From NCBI RefSeq assembly GCF_041435115.1, contig NZ_CP108046.1, positions 8,928,001 through 8,992,000 on the forward strand: a stretch of 64,000 bases of DNA. Reading direction: 5' to 3'. Within the stretch, counting starts at the first letter, position 1, and the number at the start of each line of letters is the position of its first letter. The notes under the pieces were generated by a model, which ran no database searches, was not told where the DNA came from, and was given only the letters and a program-made list of their open reading frames with translations. This document shows, piece after piece, positions 18,042 through 26,929 of this stretch. This stretch comes from Streptomyces sp. NBC_00289. GTDB taxonomy: Bacteria > Actinomycetota > Actinomycetes > Streptomycetales > Streptomycetaceae. A program made the translations under genes and the position numbers.

Positions 18042-19508
18042 CTACGCGGTCACCCTGGCGACGAGCACGCACGCGTCGTCCTGGCGGTCCGCCTCGCCGA
18101 ACTCCTCCACGACCATCCGTACACAGTCCTGCGCCGTGCGGGCCCCGCCGAACCGGGGGGCCAGGCCGAGAAGGCGGCGCACCGCCTCGGTGCCTCCCCC
18201 ACTCTCGGCTTCGCTCGAGCGGGGGGACCCCCATCGTCCGGGCACCAGTCCGTCGGTGTGCAGCAGGATCAGGTCGCCCACTTCGAGGGCTTCCTCGGCC
18301 TGCTCGTACACGGCACCCGAGGTCGCGCCGAGCAGCACGCCGGCCGGCGCGTGCAGTCTGCGCCCTGTCCCGCCGCGGTAGAGCAGCGGGGCGGGGTGTC
18401 CGGCCTGCGCCCACACCAGGGTGCGGGTCTCGGGCCGGTAGCGGCCGCACACCGCGCTGCCGAGGGCCGGTTGCACGGTGGCGTCGAGTAACTGGTTGAG
18501 CCAGGCCATCAGTTGGCCGGGCTGGGTACCCGCCATCGCCATGCCGCGCACGGCGCCGAGCAGTGTCGCCATGCCGGAGGTCACCGCGACGCCGTGTCCG
18601 GTGAGGTCGCCGACGCTGAGCAGGGTCTCGCCGTCGGACAGTTCGAGCGCGTCGTACCAGTCCCCGCCGATCAGCGCGCCGGCCGACGACGGCAGGTAGT
18701 GGGCCGCGAGGTCGAGTGTCTCGGGACCCTGGTGCGGAAGTCGCAGAGAGCCGCGCCACGGCGGCAGTACGGCCTCCTGCAGTTCGACCGCGATCCGTCG
18801 CTCGGTCTGCGTCCGGTGCCGGTGGCGCTGGAGCGAGTCGTGGGTCTCGCTCACCGCCCGCTGACTGCGGCGCAGTTCGCTGACGTCGCGCAGGACGGCC
18901 CACATCGAAGCCGTACTTCCGTCGGCGCCGAGCACGGGCTCGCCCATCATGTGCACGGTGCGTACGTCGCCGTCCGGGCGCAGGACGCGGAACTCGCCGT
19001 CGATGGGCCGGGCGTCGACGAGGCAGTCGGTCACCATCGACGTCAGCTTCGGCCGGTCCTCGTCGAGTACCACGGACGGCAGTTCGTCGAGGGTGAGTGG
19101 CGGAGCGGCGGGGTCGCGGCCCAGGATCTGGTAGAGCTCTCCGGACCAGCCGGCCTCGTCCGTCAGGAGATTCCACTCCGCGCTGCCGACCCGGCTGAGC
19201 AGTGAACCGCGCGCGGGTGGGGGCGGCTCGGTCTCCCGGGCGGGCAGGGTCTCGGGTGCGGGGGGCGCGGACGGCGGGCCGTCCCGCAGCAGCCCCAAGT
19301 GGGCGTCGAGATCGTTGAGTTGGTGCAGGGCAAGGTCGCACAGCGCGCGCTGCCAACGCTCCTGCGGGTCCGATTCGTCGCTCTGCGCGTCCCGTCGTAC
19401 GGCGTTCACGTCGCCCTTGAGTCGTCTCGCCTGCGATATGAGCGCGTCGACCGAGCCGCGGCCCGGCGGCTGGGCGGATGAGCGGTCCGCGGAGAGATGG
19501 GACGACAT
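18042..19508 (-). CDS. PAS domain PP2C (SpoIIE-type) phosphatase
   Basis: A 488-aa signalling phosphatase. A short helical N-terminus (about 15-70) is followed by a PAS sensor (about 100-215, EWNLL to VLRDVSELRR) and a PPM/SpoIIE catalytic domain (about 236-488). Metal-binding aspartates are visible in GGDWYDALE, VGDLTGHG and the terminal RQDDACVLV. Such proteins dephosphorylate anti-anti-sigma factors and activate SigB-type sigma factors. Residues about 425-439 are encoded by a dispersed palindromic repeat inserted in frame (18191-18233). ATG 19508 with GGAG six bases upstream is chosen over longer open frames. No anti-sigma partner is adjacent. Confidence 0.88.
   Translation of the reverse strand: MSSHLSADRSSAQPPGRGSVDALISQARRLKGDVNAVRRDAQSDESDPQERWQRALCDLALHQLNDLDAHLGLLRDGPPSAPPAPETLPARETEPPPPARGSLLSRVGSAEWNLLTDEAGWSGELYQILGRDPAAPPLTLDELPSVVLDEDRPKLTSMVTDCLVDARPIDGEFRVLRPDGDVRTVHMMGEPVLGADGSTASMWAVLRDVSELRRSQRAVSETHDSLQRHRHRTQTERRIAVELQEAVLPPWRGSLRLPHQGPETLDLAAHYLPSSAGALIGGDWYDALELSDGETLLSVGDLTGHGVAVTSGMATLLGAVRGMAMAGTQPGQLMAWLNQLLDATVQPALGSAVCGRYRPETRTLVWAQAGHPAPLLYRGGTGRRLHAPAGVLLGATSGAVYEQAEEALEVGDLILLHTDGLVPGRWGSPRSSEAESGGGTEAVRRLLGLAPRFGGARTAQDCVRMVVEEFGEADRQDDACVLVARVTA
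18191..18233. repeat. Dispersed palindromic repeat inside the PP2C gene
   Basis: GC-rich imperfect hairpin: arms CCCCCACTC and GAGCGGGGG around CTTCG-type loop sequence, followed by GACCCCC. I recognise this as a short repeat found many times in Streptomyces genomes, usually between genes. Here it lies inside a coding frame and adds about 14 residues without breaking it. Confidence 0.6.
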
Positions 19509-19917
19509 GCGCACTCCGATGGAGGGGACGGTACGACCAGGACTGACGGAGGGACCGTTACGACTGTTGCACAGCGCGCGACGGCCTGTAAGGGATTCGG
19601 CAACACACGATGGGCTGGTGCTTCTGGCATATGCCACAGTCTTCACAGAGCGAACGCGGTCGTACGCTCGGCGTAGTCGTTGTCGTGGGCAAGTCGTAGG
19701 CGGCGTACGTGACTTGACGGGCCGGAGGGGTGGCCGGAGCGGCATTCATTTGTGTGTTCGACGGCTCTGTGTTCTAGGGAGCATGGCATACGCGGCGCGG
19801 GCCGGGCCAGGGCCGCGACAGGGGTGACGGGCGCGTGCGGGGGGAGGTGGGAGCCGGGTGGCGGGAGTCCGCTATGGGAGTGATTAGTATGGTTGATGTT
19901 TTTATGTGCTCTCACAA

Positions 19918-19931
19918 GTGACGCAGGTCAC
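19918..19931. promoter_or_regulatory. Crp-type binding site upstream of the SsgA-like gene
   Basis: Inverted repeat GTGACGCAGGTCAC, fitting GTG-N6-GNCAC, the motif known for Streptomyces Crp. It lies about 100 bp upstream of the SsgA-like start in an AT-richer patch. The rest of the 523-bp spacer (19509-20031) to the divergent phosphatase gene shows no convincing gene. Confidence 0.5.
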
Positions 19932-20031
19932 ATAATTCGTGCCGGGTTCGGCGTAATGCGAGGGGCCCCTTCGAGCTCGTAAAGGCACACGGCGCAACCG
20001 GCCGACCTCTCACCCGTAGCGGAGACCGAGC

Positions 20032-20445
20032 ATGGACATCACCCTCACGCAGCCCGCCCGCGCACGTCTGATCACGGCGGAGGACCAGGAGCTGCCCGTC
20101 CCCGCCACTCTCCGTTATGCCTCCGGCGACCCGCTGGCGGTGCATCTCGACTTTCCGCCCGAGGTGTCGCTGGACGGCGAGGGAGTGACCTGGACCTTCG
20201 CCCGCACCCTGCTCGGCGAGGGACTGGACGGGCCGGCTGGAGGCGGTGATGTGCACATCTGGCCGTGCGGCCGTTCCCGGACGGTCCTGGAGTTCCACTC
20301 ACCGCTCGGCCTGGCCCTGCTCCAGTTCGACACACCCGCCCTGCGCCGCTTCCTGCTGCGGACCTACGCGGTCGTGGCCAACGGCGAGGAGGAACTCGAC
20401 GCGGCCGTCGACCGCGGCCTCAACTCCCTCTTCGGCGGTGTCTGA
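20032..20445 (+). CDS. SsgA-like sporulation/cell division regulator
   Basis: A 137-aa member of the SsgA-like protein family (SALP), found only in morphologically complex actinobacteria. Typical features are the all-beta N-terminal half with VTWTFARTLLGEGLDGPAGGGDV, the VHIWPC...VLEFHSPLGLALL segment and a helical C-terminus (RRFLLRTYAVVANGEEE). Family members control septum localisation, wall remodelling or autolysin function during sporulation. The ATG has a GGAG-like site upstream (CGGAGACCGAGC). A Crp-type palindrome about 100 bp upstream suggests control by Crp. Which numbered paralogue it represents cannot be told from sequence alone. Confidence 0.9.
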   Translation: MDITLTQPARARLITAEDQELPVPATLRYASGDPLAVHLDFPPEVSLDGEGVTWTFARTLLGEGLDGPAGGGDVHIWPCGRSRTVLEFHSPLGLALLQFDTPALRRFLLRTYAVVANGEEELDAAVDRGLNSLFGGV

Positions 20446-20479
20446 AGCGCACGGCCGGCGCCGGCTCGCGCACCGCGTG

Positions 20480-21508
20480 TCAGCGGCCGGTCCCGGCGTG
20501 GAGTTCCGGGCGTGGGGCGAGGGCGACGGGCGTGCGGGTGCCGCCGCTCTCCAGTGAGCGGACCCCGGCTTCGGCGACCACCGAGGCCGCGTAGCCGTCC
20601 CAGGCGCCGGGGCCGGTGACCCGGCCGTGCCGGGTGGCGTCGACCCATGCCTGCACCTCCCGGTCGTAGGCGTCCGCGAACCGCACGAGGTAGTCCTGCG
20701 GCACCTCCTCGCGCGCCGTTCCCCGCGTGGTCACGAGCATCGAGTGGTCGTCGCCGATCCTGGCGCTGCCCGTCTCGCAGACGGCCTCGCAACGGACCTG
20801 GTAGCCGAAGCCGCAGTTGACGAAGACCTCCACGTCGACCAGGGCGCCACCCTCGGTCTCGAACAGCACGAACTGCGGGTCGAGCAGCCCCTCGGGCGCG
20901 CCGGACGAGGAGCGCGGACGCAGCGCGGTCACCGCGGCCACCTCCTGCCCGAGCAGCCATCGGGCCGCGTCGATCTCGTGCGAGACGGAGCTGTCGATCA
21001 GCATCGCGGAGGTGAAGCCCGGCGGGGAGGAGACGTTGCGGTGGGTGCAGTGCAGCATCAGCGGGCGCCCCAACCTGCCGCTGTCCAGCAGGGACTTGAG
21101 CCGGCCGTACTCCGCGTCGTAGCGGCGCATGAAGCCGATCTGCGCCAGCCGCCGGCCGAGCCGTGCCTCCGCCTCCACCACGCGCAGCGCTCCGGTGGAG
21201 TCGGGCACCATGGGCTTCTCGCACAGCACCGGGAGCCCGCGGGCGAACGCCGCGAGCAGCGCCTCCTCGTGCGCGGGGCCGGGCGAGGCGATCAGTACCG
21301 CTTCGACGCCGGGCGCCCCGAGCGCCGCCTCGACCTCCGTGTGCACCGAGACACCCGACAGGCCGGCCACCGCCTCCTTCGCCCGCTCGGCATCGGGGTC
21401 GGCCACGGCGGCCACCCTGGCCCCGCTCACCACCCGGTCCAGGCGACGTATGTGGTCGGCTCCCATGTGTCCCGCACCCAGTACGGCCACGCCCAGCAGG
21501 TCACCCAC
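20480..21508 (-). CDS. Gfo/Idh/MocA oxidoreductase, inositol 2-dehydrogenase-like
   Basis: A 342-aa NAD(P)-dependent dehydrogenase. The N-terminal Rossmann fold has GAGHMG (residues about 9-14). The family EKP motif is visible as CEKPM (about 97). The catalytic region [16 protein letters not shown] (about 175) carries the conserved D and H. Sequence pattern is closest to myo-inositol 2-dehydrogenase (IolG-type), which oxidises inositol to scyllo-inosose, but other sugar substrates are possible. GTG 21508 follows GAGGGAG by seven bases and gives the standard N-terminus. No other inositol-catabolism gene is adjacent; it lies 62 bp downstream of the eRF1-like gene on the same strand. Confidence 0.88.
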   Translation of the reverse strand: MGDLLGVAVLGAGHMGADHIRRLDRVVSGARVAAVADPDAERAKEAVAGLSGVSVHTEVEAALGAPGVEAVLIASPGPAHEEALLAAFARGLPVLCEKPMVPDSTGALRVVEAEARLGRRLAQIGFMRRYDAEYGRLKSLLDSGRLGRPLMLHCTHRNVSSPPGFTSAMLIDSSVSHEIDAARWLLGQEVAAVTALRPRSSSGAPEGLLDPQFVLFETEGGALVDVEVFVNCGFGYQVRCEAVCETGSARIGDDHSMLVTTRGTAREEVPQDYLVRFADAYDREVQAWVDATRHGRVTGPGAWDGYAASVVAEAGVRSLESGGTRTPVALAPRPELHAGTGR

Positions 21509-21570
21509 GTGTGCACTCCCTCTTCGGCGATCGTCCCGCCGTAGCGTAGACCGCGCGGAGAGGGCGACTC

Positions 21571-22668
21571 TCAGAAGCGCAGCACCCCCGCGATACCGCT
21601 TGCCTCGGCGAGGACACCGTCCGGTACGAAGCGGACGTCGGCGCCGGTCTCCAGGCACTGTTCGACGATCTCGTCCACGATGTCCTCGCGGGCGTCGAGG
21701 TCGCCGCTCAGAGCGGGGGTCAGGTGGTCGCCGCCGTCGTCGCGGACCGTCACCCGGTAGTTCTCCTCGACCGCCAGCAGTCGGACGCGGCCCTCGCGGG
21801 CGCTTCGCCAGACCTCGTCGACACCGGCCGCGAAGGACTTGCGCCCACGGGCCGACTCGAGTTCCCGCGCCACCGCGTCGGTGTTCTTGCGGGCCTCGGC
21901 GGCGATCATCGGCCGCACCGCCTGCGACACGGCCTCGGCGGACCCGTGGGCGAGCCCGCCGTGCGGGACGTGCACCGCGTCCCGGGTGACGCCGCCGACC
22001 TCGTCGAGTGCGGACAGTGCCGCGGTCTCTCCGGTGACGTACATCGGGCGCGGGTCGCGGCGCAGGACGGCGGCCATCGCGATGTCGGCCTCGCGCAGGA
22101 AGTGGCGGGTGTCCTCGTCACGGAAGGTACTGGGCAGGTCGCCGATCCGTTCCTGGCGCTCGGCGTCGAAGTTCTGCCGCTCCCTGACGAGGGGGAAGCC
22201 GCCGGTGTGGTGCTCGGCGACCCGGTCCGCGCCGCCGCTCCACAGTGTGACGCGGTCCGCGGACACCGACAGCACCCAGAACGGCCGCTCGGCGGCCTGG
22301 GCGGAGACGAGGTTGCGGGTGAGGAACGTGTCCGAGAGCACCACACGTTCCGGCACGGTCCTGGCGAGGGACCACACCTGGTGCTCTCCCGGCGCCGCGA
22401 AGATCACCAGACCGTCCTCGGAGTGCGCCAGGTCGACCTCGGCGAGGGCCTGGTCGAGTTGGCGGACGACGTCGAGACGTCGTTCCCGGGGGACCGCGGG
22501 GTCGGACTCCAGTTGCTTCTTCGCCTCGGCCACCACGTTGCGCAGCCGGACCGGATCCTGGGCGTTCTCGGGCTCGCGTCGGTGGGTCGGCGTCAGCACG
22601 GACACCGCGGGATAGGGGCGCGGGCGGCGCAGCTCGGTGAGGGTCGTGTGACTGAGTGCGTGCTCCAT
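21571..22668 (-). CDS. Bacterial eRF1-like (baeRF) protein, family 3 type
   Basis: A 365-aa protein similar to the baeRF families, bacterial homologues of eukaryotic peptide-release factor eRF1 and Pelota. The start [21 protein letters not shown] is diagnostic of the family-3 type. Central and C-terminal domains are acidic and contain [14 protein letters not shown] and a terminal [23 protein letters not shown], an L7Ae-like pattern. Proposed roles are ribosome rescue or stress-linked translation control. ATG 22668 lacks a Shine-Dalgarno sequence, but TATGGT lies about seven bases upstream, so the message is probably leaderless. An upstream ATG at 22734 is open but would add an unconserved tail. 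Confidence 0.82.
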   Translation of the reverse strand: MEHALSHTTLTELRRPRPYPAVSVLTPTHRREPENAQDPVRLRNVVAEAKKQLESDPAVPRERRLDVVRQLDQALAEVDLAHSEDGLVIFAAPGEHQVWSLARTVPERVVLSDTFLTRNLVSAQAAERPFWVLSVSADRVTLWSGGADRVAEHHTGGFPLVRERQNFDAERQERIGDLPSTFRDEDTRHFLREADIAMAAVLRRDPRPMYVTGETAALSALDEVGGVTRDAVHVPHGGLAHGSAEAVSQAVRPMIAAEARKNTDAVARELESARGRKSFAAGVDEVWRSAREGRVRLLAVEENYRVTVRDDGGDHLTPALSGDLDAREDIVDEIVEQCLETGADVRFVPDGVLAEASGIAGVLRF

Positions 22669-22729
22669 AAGAGCACCATAGGACCGATTCACCGATCGGG
22701 CACTTGGGGTAAACGGGGCGGCCATCAAG

Positions 22730-22750
22730 GGCACTTCATCGGCACTTCAT
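22730..22750 (+). repeat. Tandem direct repeat GGCACTTCAT
   Basis: Two copies of GGCACTTCAT separated by one base (11-bp period) about 65-80 bp upstream of the baeRF gene. Possibly a tandem regulator site; no other support. Confidence 0.35.
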
Positions 22751-22820
22751 TGCCGATCTTGTCGCGCGTGCCGACCCCGCCCGGGCCGTCGGATCGCGGA
22801 CGTGCCGCGAGGCACGGAAC

Positions 22821-22934
22821 GCCGGTCTGGACGCGCCGGTCTGGACGCGCCGGTCCGGGGCGATGCTGTGGTGACGGTGGTCGGGCGCGACGCTGTGGTT
22901 ACGGTGGTCGGGGGTGTTGCTGTGGCGACGGGGG
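22821..22934. repeat. Imperfect minisatellite in the 22669-23111 spacer
   Basis: Two and a half copies of a 14-bp unit (GCCGGTCTGGACGC, 22821-22858) are followed by about 2.7 copies of a 27-bp unit beginning GCGATGCTGTGG (22860-22934). The rest of this 443-bp spacer is GC-rich with further degenerate GGGTACGAC repeats. I see no gene in it. Confidence 0.6.
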
Positions 22935-23111
22935 CGGGTGTGGGCGGGGGATGGTCTGGCGACGGGGGGCCCTCGACGCCGGTCTTCGGCCGCGGGTGCG
23001 GAGGGGCGGGTACGACGCCGCGCGTACGGCTACGCGGATTCGGCGGCGCGGGTACGACACGGCCGCGACGACCTGGGTACGGCGGTTCCTCGACCTCCTC
23101 GCGCCCGGGCG

Positions 23112-24686
23112 TCACCTGTCGTCGTCGTCCGGCCCGCAGGAGCTGCCGTCGGCTGGCAGGGAGCCGTAGAGCAGGAACGCGTCGACCTTGCGGTGCACGC
23201 ACTTGGAGGACGCGTAACCGGTGTGGCCCTCGCTCCTGTTGTCGAGCACCACGGCCGAGTCGCCGAGCCGCTCCGCCGTCTCCACGGTCCAGCGGTACGG
23301 CGTCGCCGGGTCGCCGCGCGTGCCCACCAGGAGCATGTCCGGCCCGGGCAGGTCCTTCACCTCGTCGCGGATGTAGTCGGTGCCCTTGGGGCGGCCGTAG
23401 CACATGAGTACCTCGGTGAGCCGGTAGCGGCCGAACACCGGTGAGGCCTTCTCGTATTCGGCGCGCAGCCGGCCGAGGTTCCTGGTGATGGTGTCGGCGT
23501 CGGGGCGGTCGGGGTCGTCCGCGCAGTTGATCGCCATCAGCGCCGCCGAGACGTTGTCGAGGGGGATGTCCTCGTCGTCGGCGAGGTCGCCGTCACCGTC
23601 GGCGCGCAGCACCGCGCCGCCGCCGGAGAACGCGAGAATGCCCTGCGTGTCACCGTCCTCGACCAGGTCGGCGAGCGCGCGCTCCAGCGAGGGCCACAGC
23701 TCGCTGCTGTAGAGCGCCTGGCTGATGGAGCCCACCAGGTCCTGCCCGGTGAAGTCCTGCCCGAAGTCGGTCGGTACGGGATCCTCGTCGAGGGAGTCGA
23801 CGAGCCGCACGACCTGCTCGCGGGCCATGCGCGGATCCTGGCCGAGCGGGCAGGCTATGTCCTTCACGCACCAGTCGACGAAGTCGTCCAGCGCCGTCTG
23901 CTGTCCCGTCGCTCCGGCCACCCCCTGCTCGGTCAGTGGCTCGGTGAGCGTGTCCACGCCGTCGAGCACCAGCCGCCCGACCTTCTTCGGGAACCGGGCC
24001 GCGTACACCGCACCCAGCCGGGTCCCGTAGGAGAAGCCGAGGTAGTTGAGCTTCTTGTCGCCGAGGGTCTCGCGCATCACGTCCAGGTCGTGTGCCGAGT
24101 CGACCGTGCCGATGTGGGGGAGTACCGGTCCCGAGTGCTTGGCGCACTGGGCGGCCGCCTTCTCCAGCTTCCTCAGCACGGCCCGCGGATCGGCGTCGAG
24201 ATCCGTGCTGTCGTCCGTCGCGTCCGCGGCCTCCTCGGTGCCGTCGCCGCAGCTGACCGGTGAGGACCTGCCGACGCCGCGGGGATCGAAGGTCACCACG
24301 TCGTAGTCCTTGGTGAGATCCATGAACTCCTTGCCGCCCGCGGCGAGTGCGTTGACACCGGCGGCGCCGGGACCGCCGAAGTTCAGCAGCACCGAACCTC
24401 TCGGCTTGCCGGTCGCCCGATAGCGGGCGAGCGCCAGGTCGAGGGTGCCCGCACGCGGCTTCGCGTAGTCGAGGGGCACGGTGACCTTGCCGCACTGGAG
24501 ATCCTTGGGCATCTCCGCGCCCGCGCATTTCGACCACGTGACCTTCTGGTCGTAGAACCGGGAGAGGTCGGGGTCGGAGCCGTCGGCGACGGCCGTGGGC
24601 AACGCCGCGCCGAGCAGGGTGAGCCCGATCGCACCGGTGAGCGCGCAGCGCCGGATCGTGGGCCGCGCCGACAGCTTGGCCTGCAT
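23112..24686 (-). CDS. Secreted tripeptidyl-aminopeptidase-like alpha/beta hydrolase
   Basis: A 524-aa secreted serine hydrolase of the Streptomyces Tap/SlpD type. Residues 1-35 form a signal peptide (RRCALTGAIGLTLLGAALPTAVA). The alpha/beta hydrolase core contains LLNFGGPGAAG (oxyanion loop), VTFDPRGVGRS, and the nucleophile elbow GFSYGT (about 215). The C-terminal TAP-like region includes DMLLVGTRGDPATPYRW with the acid and NRSEGHTGY with the catalytic His. It probably removes peptides from the N-terminus of extracellular proteins. ATG 24686 is preferred over one four codons upstream because GGAGG sits five bases before it. Cysteines near the end (KCVHRK, SSCGPD) probably pair. Confidence 0.88.
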   Translation of the reverse strand: MQAKLSARPTIRRCALTGAIGLTLLGAALPTAVADGSDPDLSRFYDQKVTWSKCAGAEMPKDLQCGKVTVPLDYAKPRAGTLDLALARYRATGKPRGSVLLNFGGPGAAGVNALAAGGKEFMDLTKDYDVVTFDPRGVGRSSPVSCGDGTEEAADATDDSTDLDADPRAVLRKLEKAAAQCAKHSGPVLPHIGTVDSAHDLDVMRETLGDKKLNYLGFSYGTRLGAVYAARFPKKVGRLVLDGVDTLTEPLTEQGVAGATGQQTALDDFVDWCVKDIACPLGQDPRMAREQVVRLVDSLDEDPVPTDFGQDFTGQDLVGSISQALYSSELWPSLERALADLVEDGDTQGILAFSGGGAVLRADGDGDLADDEDIPLDNVSAALMAINCADDPDRPDADTITRNLGRLRAEYEKASPVFGRYRLTEVLMCYGRPKGTDYIRDEVKDLPGPDMLLVGTRGDPATPYRWTVETAERLGDSAVVLDNRSEGHTGYASSKCVHRKVDAFLLYGSLPADGSSCGPDDDDR

Positions 24687-24960
24687 GAATGCCTCCATGA
24701 GCGCCCGCCGTGGACCGGGGGACCGGCGCCCTCGCTCACGATAGGCGGCCCCCACGGGCCCCGCCTCTGGACGAGCGGGATCGCGCCGAGCGCCTTACCC
24801 TGTGCTCTTTCTGCGGGCATATGACGGTTTTGCCGTAGGTTCGATAACCGTGCAGCTCGATGGGGTGAAAGGTCGATAAGCCATAACTCGGATGGTTCGC
24901 CCGCCGTTTTATCCGGTGCGGGTGAGTGCCCGCGAAGCATGTCTGGAAGGCAGGGAAACT

Positions 24961-25752
24961 ATGAGACGGGCCACCCGAAACGGTGTGATCGCCGTCGCCG
25001 CCGCCTCCGGCGCGATGGCAGTGACGATGCCGATGTCCGCCGCCTTCGCGGCCGACGGTGGTGCTGCGGCGGGCGGTGCCGCGGTCGGCTCACCCGGACT
25101 GATCTCCGGCAACACCGTGCAGCTTCCGGTGCACGTCCCGGTCAACGCGTGCGGCGACACCGTGAACGTGGTGGGGCTCCTCAATCCCGCCGTGGGCAAC
25201 AGGTGCACGAACGAGGGGGTCGGCAGCGGCCGGTCCCAGAAGGGCGGGCGGGAACGGTCCCGGGAGAACGGATTCCATGAGAGCGGGTCCCAGGGGAACG
25301 GAGGGAATCGTGCCGAGGGGCCCGGAAGCGACCGGTCCGGGCAAGCCGGTGGGTACCGGACCGGCTTGCCCGGCGGAGCCGTGGCCGAGGGCGGCGCGGG
25401 GGACTCGCCGGGCGTGCTCTCCGGGAACGCCATCGAGCTTCCCGTCCACCTTCCGTTGAACGTCAGCGGCAACGCGGTGAGCGTGGTCGGCGTCGGCAAC
25501 GCGGCCGTCGGGAACGAGTCCACGAACACCGCCGGGGGCCGTCCCGACGGCCCGGAGCGGCCGCGCACGAGGCCGGCCGAGCCGCCCCGGGCGGTCCCGG
25601 TGCCGCAGCCGGCTCCGCACACCCCGCACGCGGCCTCCCTCGCCCACACCGGAACGGACCGGACCGTATCCGCCGCCGCCATGGGCGGCGCGGCGCTGTT
25701 CCTGACCGGATCCGTCCTGTACCGGCGTTTCCGTCCGGGGTCGGTGCGCTGA
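24961..25752 (+). CDS. Long chaplin with LAHTG sortase signal
   Basis: A 263-aa cell-surface protein of the long-chaplin type (ChpA-C class). It has a signal peptide ending at AAFAADG (residue ~32) and two chaplin domains at about 45-85 (SGNTVQLPVHVPVN... AVGNRCTN) and 150-190 (SGNAIELPVHLPLN... AVGNESTN). A Ser/Gly-rich linker separates them. The C-terminus has a proline-rich spacer, a sortase motif LAHTG, a hydrophobic helix and a charged RRFRPG tail. Chaplins assemble into the amyloid layer that lets aerial hyphae leave water. The first domain has the usual cysteine pair; the second has none. The ATG follows GGAAGGCAGGG. Confidence 0.95.
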   Translation: MRRATRNGVIAVAAASGAMAVTMPMSAAFAADGGAAAGGAAVGSPGLISGNTVQLPVHVPVNACGDTVNVVGLLNPAVGNRCTNEGVGSGRSQKGGRERSRENGFHESGSQGNGGNRAEGPGSDRSGQAGGYRTGLPGGAVAEGGAGDSPGVLSGNAIELPVHLPLNVSGNAVSVVGVGNAAVGNESTNTAGGRPDGPERPRTRPAEPPRAVPVPQPAPHTPHAASLAHTGTDRTVSAAAMGGAALFLTGSVLYRRFRPGSVR

Positions 25753-25779
25753 GCCAGGCATCGGCGGCACGCGAAGAGT

Positions 25780-25821
25780 CCCACCGGACGACCTCGGAAC
25801 CCGGGACGATCATCCGGTGGG
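25780..25821 (+). terminator. Hairpin terminator after the chaplin gene
   Basis: Nine-bp perfect arms CCCACCGGA / TCCGGTGGG with extra GA/TC pairing, starting 28 bases after the chaplin stop. No T tract. Confidence 0.65.
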
Positions 25822-25978
25822 CCCGCCGCCGTGCCACGATGTCACCGCCCACCCCGGACCCGGCCCTGCTTTTCGCCAACCTCGCGACCGCTCCGTGACG
25901 CGCCTCTCGGGGAGCGGCGAGAATGCTGCGGACGCGGCCGAGCACCGCCTCGCGGCCCCCACCGAACGGAGCGCACCG

Positions 25979-26833
25979 ATGACGTCACCGGCCCGGGAGA
26001 ACCTCGTCGTCACGCAGGCCGGCCTCGACGACTGGCCGGTCATCAGCGGGTGGGCCGCCGCCGAGGGCTGGAACCCGGGGCTCTCCGACGGGCCGGCGTT
26101 CTTCGCGCAGGACCCCGAGGGCTTCTTCCTCGGCCGCGTCGGCGGTGAGCCCGTCTCGGCCATCTCGGTCGTCAACTACGGTGCGGAGTACGCCTTTTTG
26201 GGTTGCTACCTCGTCCGGCCCGACCTGCGCGGCCGAGGCCACGGACTCACCACATGGAAGACCGCGCTGGCCCACGCCGGACACCGCACGGTGGGCCTCG
26301 ACGGCGTGGTGTCCCAGCAGGACAACTACCGCCGGTCCGGTTTCGAACTCGACCACCGCACCGTGCGGTTCACCGGTGCCGCCCCGCGGACCGAGCCTCC
26401 GGCCGACGTCCACGCCGTGCGGCCGGCCGACCTGGCGGACCTCACCGTGTACGACGGCGCCTGCTGCCCCGCCGACCGACCGCGGTTCCTGGCCCGTTGG
26501 CTGACCGGCCCCGGACACCGCGCCGTCCTCCGGCGCAGCGGGGGCCGCGTCACCGGGTACGGAGTGATCCGGCCCGGCCGCGACGCCCTGCGCGTGGGCC
26601 CGCTGTTCGCCGACACCGCCGAGGACGCGCGAGCCCTGTTCGCCGCGCTGACCGCCGACGCGGCCGGCCACGAGGTCGCCGTCGACGTGCCCGAGACGAA
26701 CGCGGCGGGCGTCGCACTGGCCGAACAGGCCGGGTTCAGGCCCTCGTTCGAGACGGCCCGGATGTACACGGGACCGGTGCGGCCCTTCGCCCGGGAACGC
26801 GTCTTCGGGATCACGACACTGGAATTGGGCTAG
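25979..26833 (+). CDS. GNAT N-acetyltransferase with YitH/HolE-type C-terminal domain
   Basis: A 284-aa acetyltransferase. The first GNAT domain has the acetyl-CoA loop in LVRPDLRGRGHGLTTWKTAL (about residue 78-97) followed by VGLDGVVSQQDNYRRSGF. The second half (about 150-284) resembles the GNAT-like C-terminal domain of YitH/HolE proteins (VTGYGVIRPGRDALRVGPLFADTAEDARALF). It probably acetylates a small amine or amino acid; the substrate is unknown. ATG 25979 is chosen for its ACGGAG site and because the conserved sequence starts there. It stands alone between the chaplin terminator and the MFS transporter. Confidence 0.85.
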   Translation: MTSPARENLVVTQAGLDDWPVISGWAAAEGWNPGLSDGPAFFAQDPEGFFLGRVGGEPVSAISVVNYGAEYAFLGCYLVRPDLRGRGHGLTTWKTALAHAGHRTVGLDGVVSQQDNYRRSGFELDHRTVRFTGAAPRTEPPADVHAVRPADLADLTVYDGACCPADRPRFLARWLTGPGHRAVLRRSGGRVTGYGVIRPGRDALRVGPLFADTAEDARALFAALTADAAGHEVAVDVPETNAAGVALAEQAGFRPSFETARMYTGPVRPFARERVFGITTLELG

Positions 26834-26929
26834 GTCTGGCCTAGTCGCCGCACCACCACCCGACGCGGCCGCTCGGCCCGCCCACCGGCCCCCTCCCCGG
26901 TACGGCCGGGGGTTCGTCGCCCGCTCCGG

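Noticed and set aside
19643..19915. 90-codon minus-strand frame in the long divergent spacer
   Set aside because: No ribosome site, low-complexity His/Asn/Pro composition, and it covers the promoter region of the SsgA-like gene.
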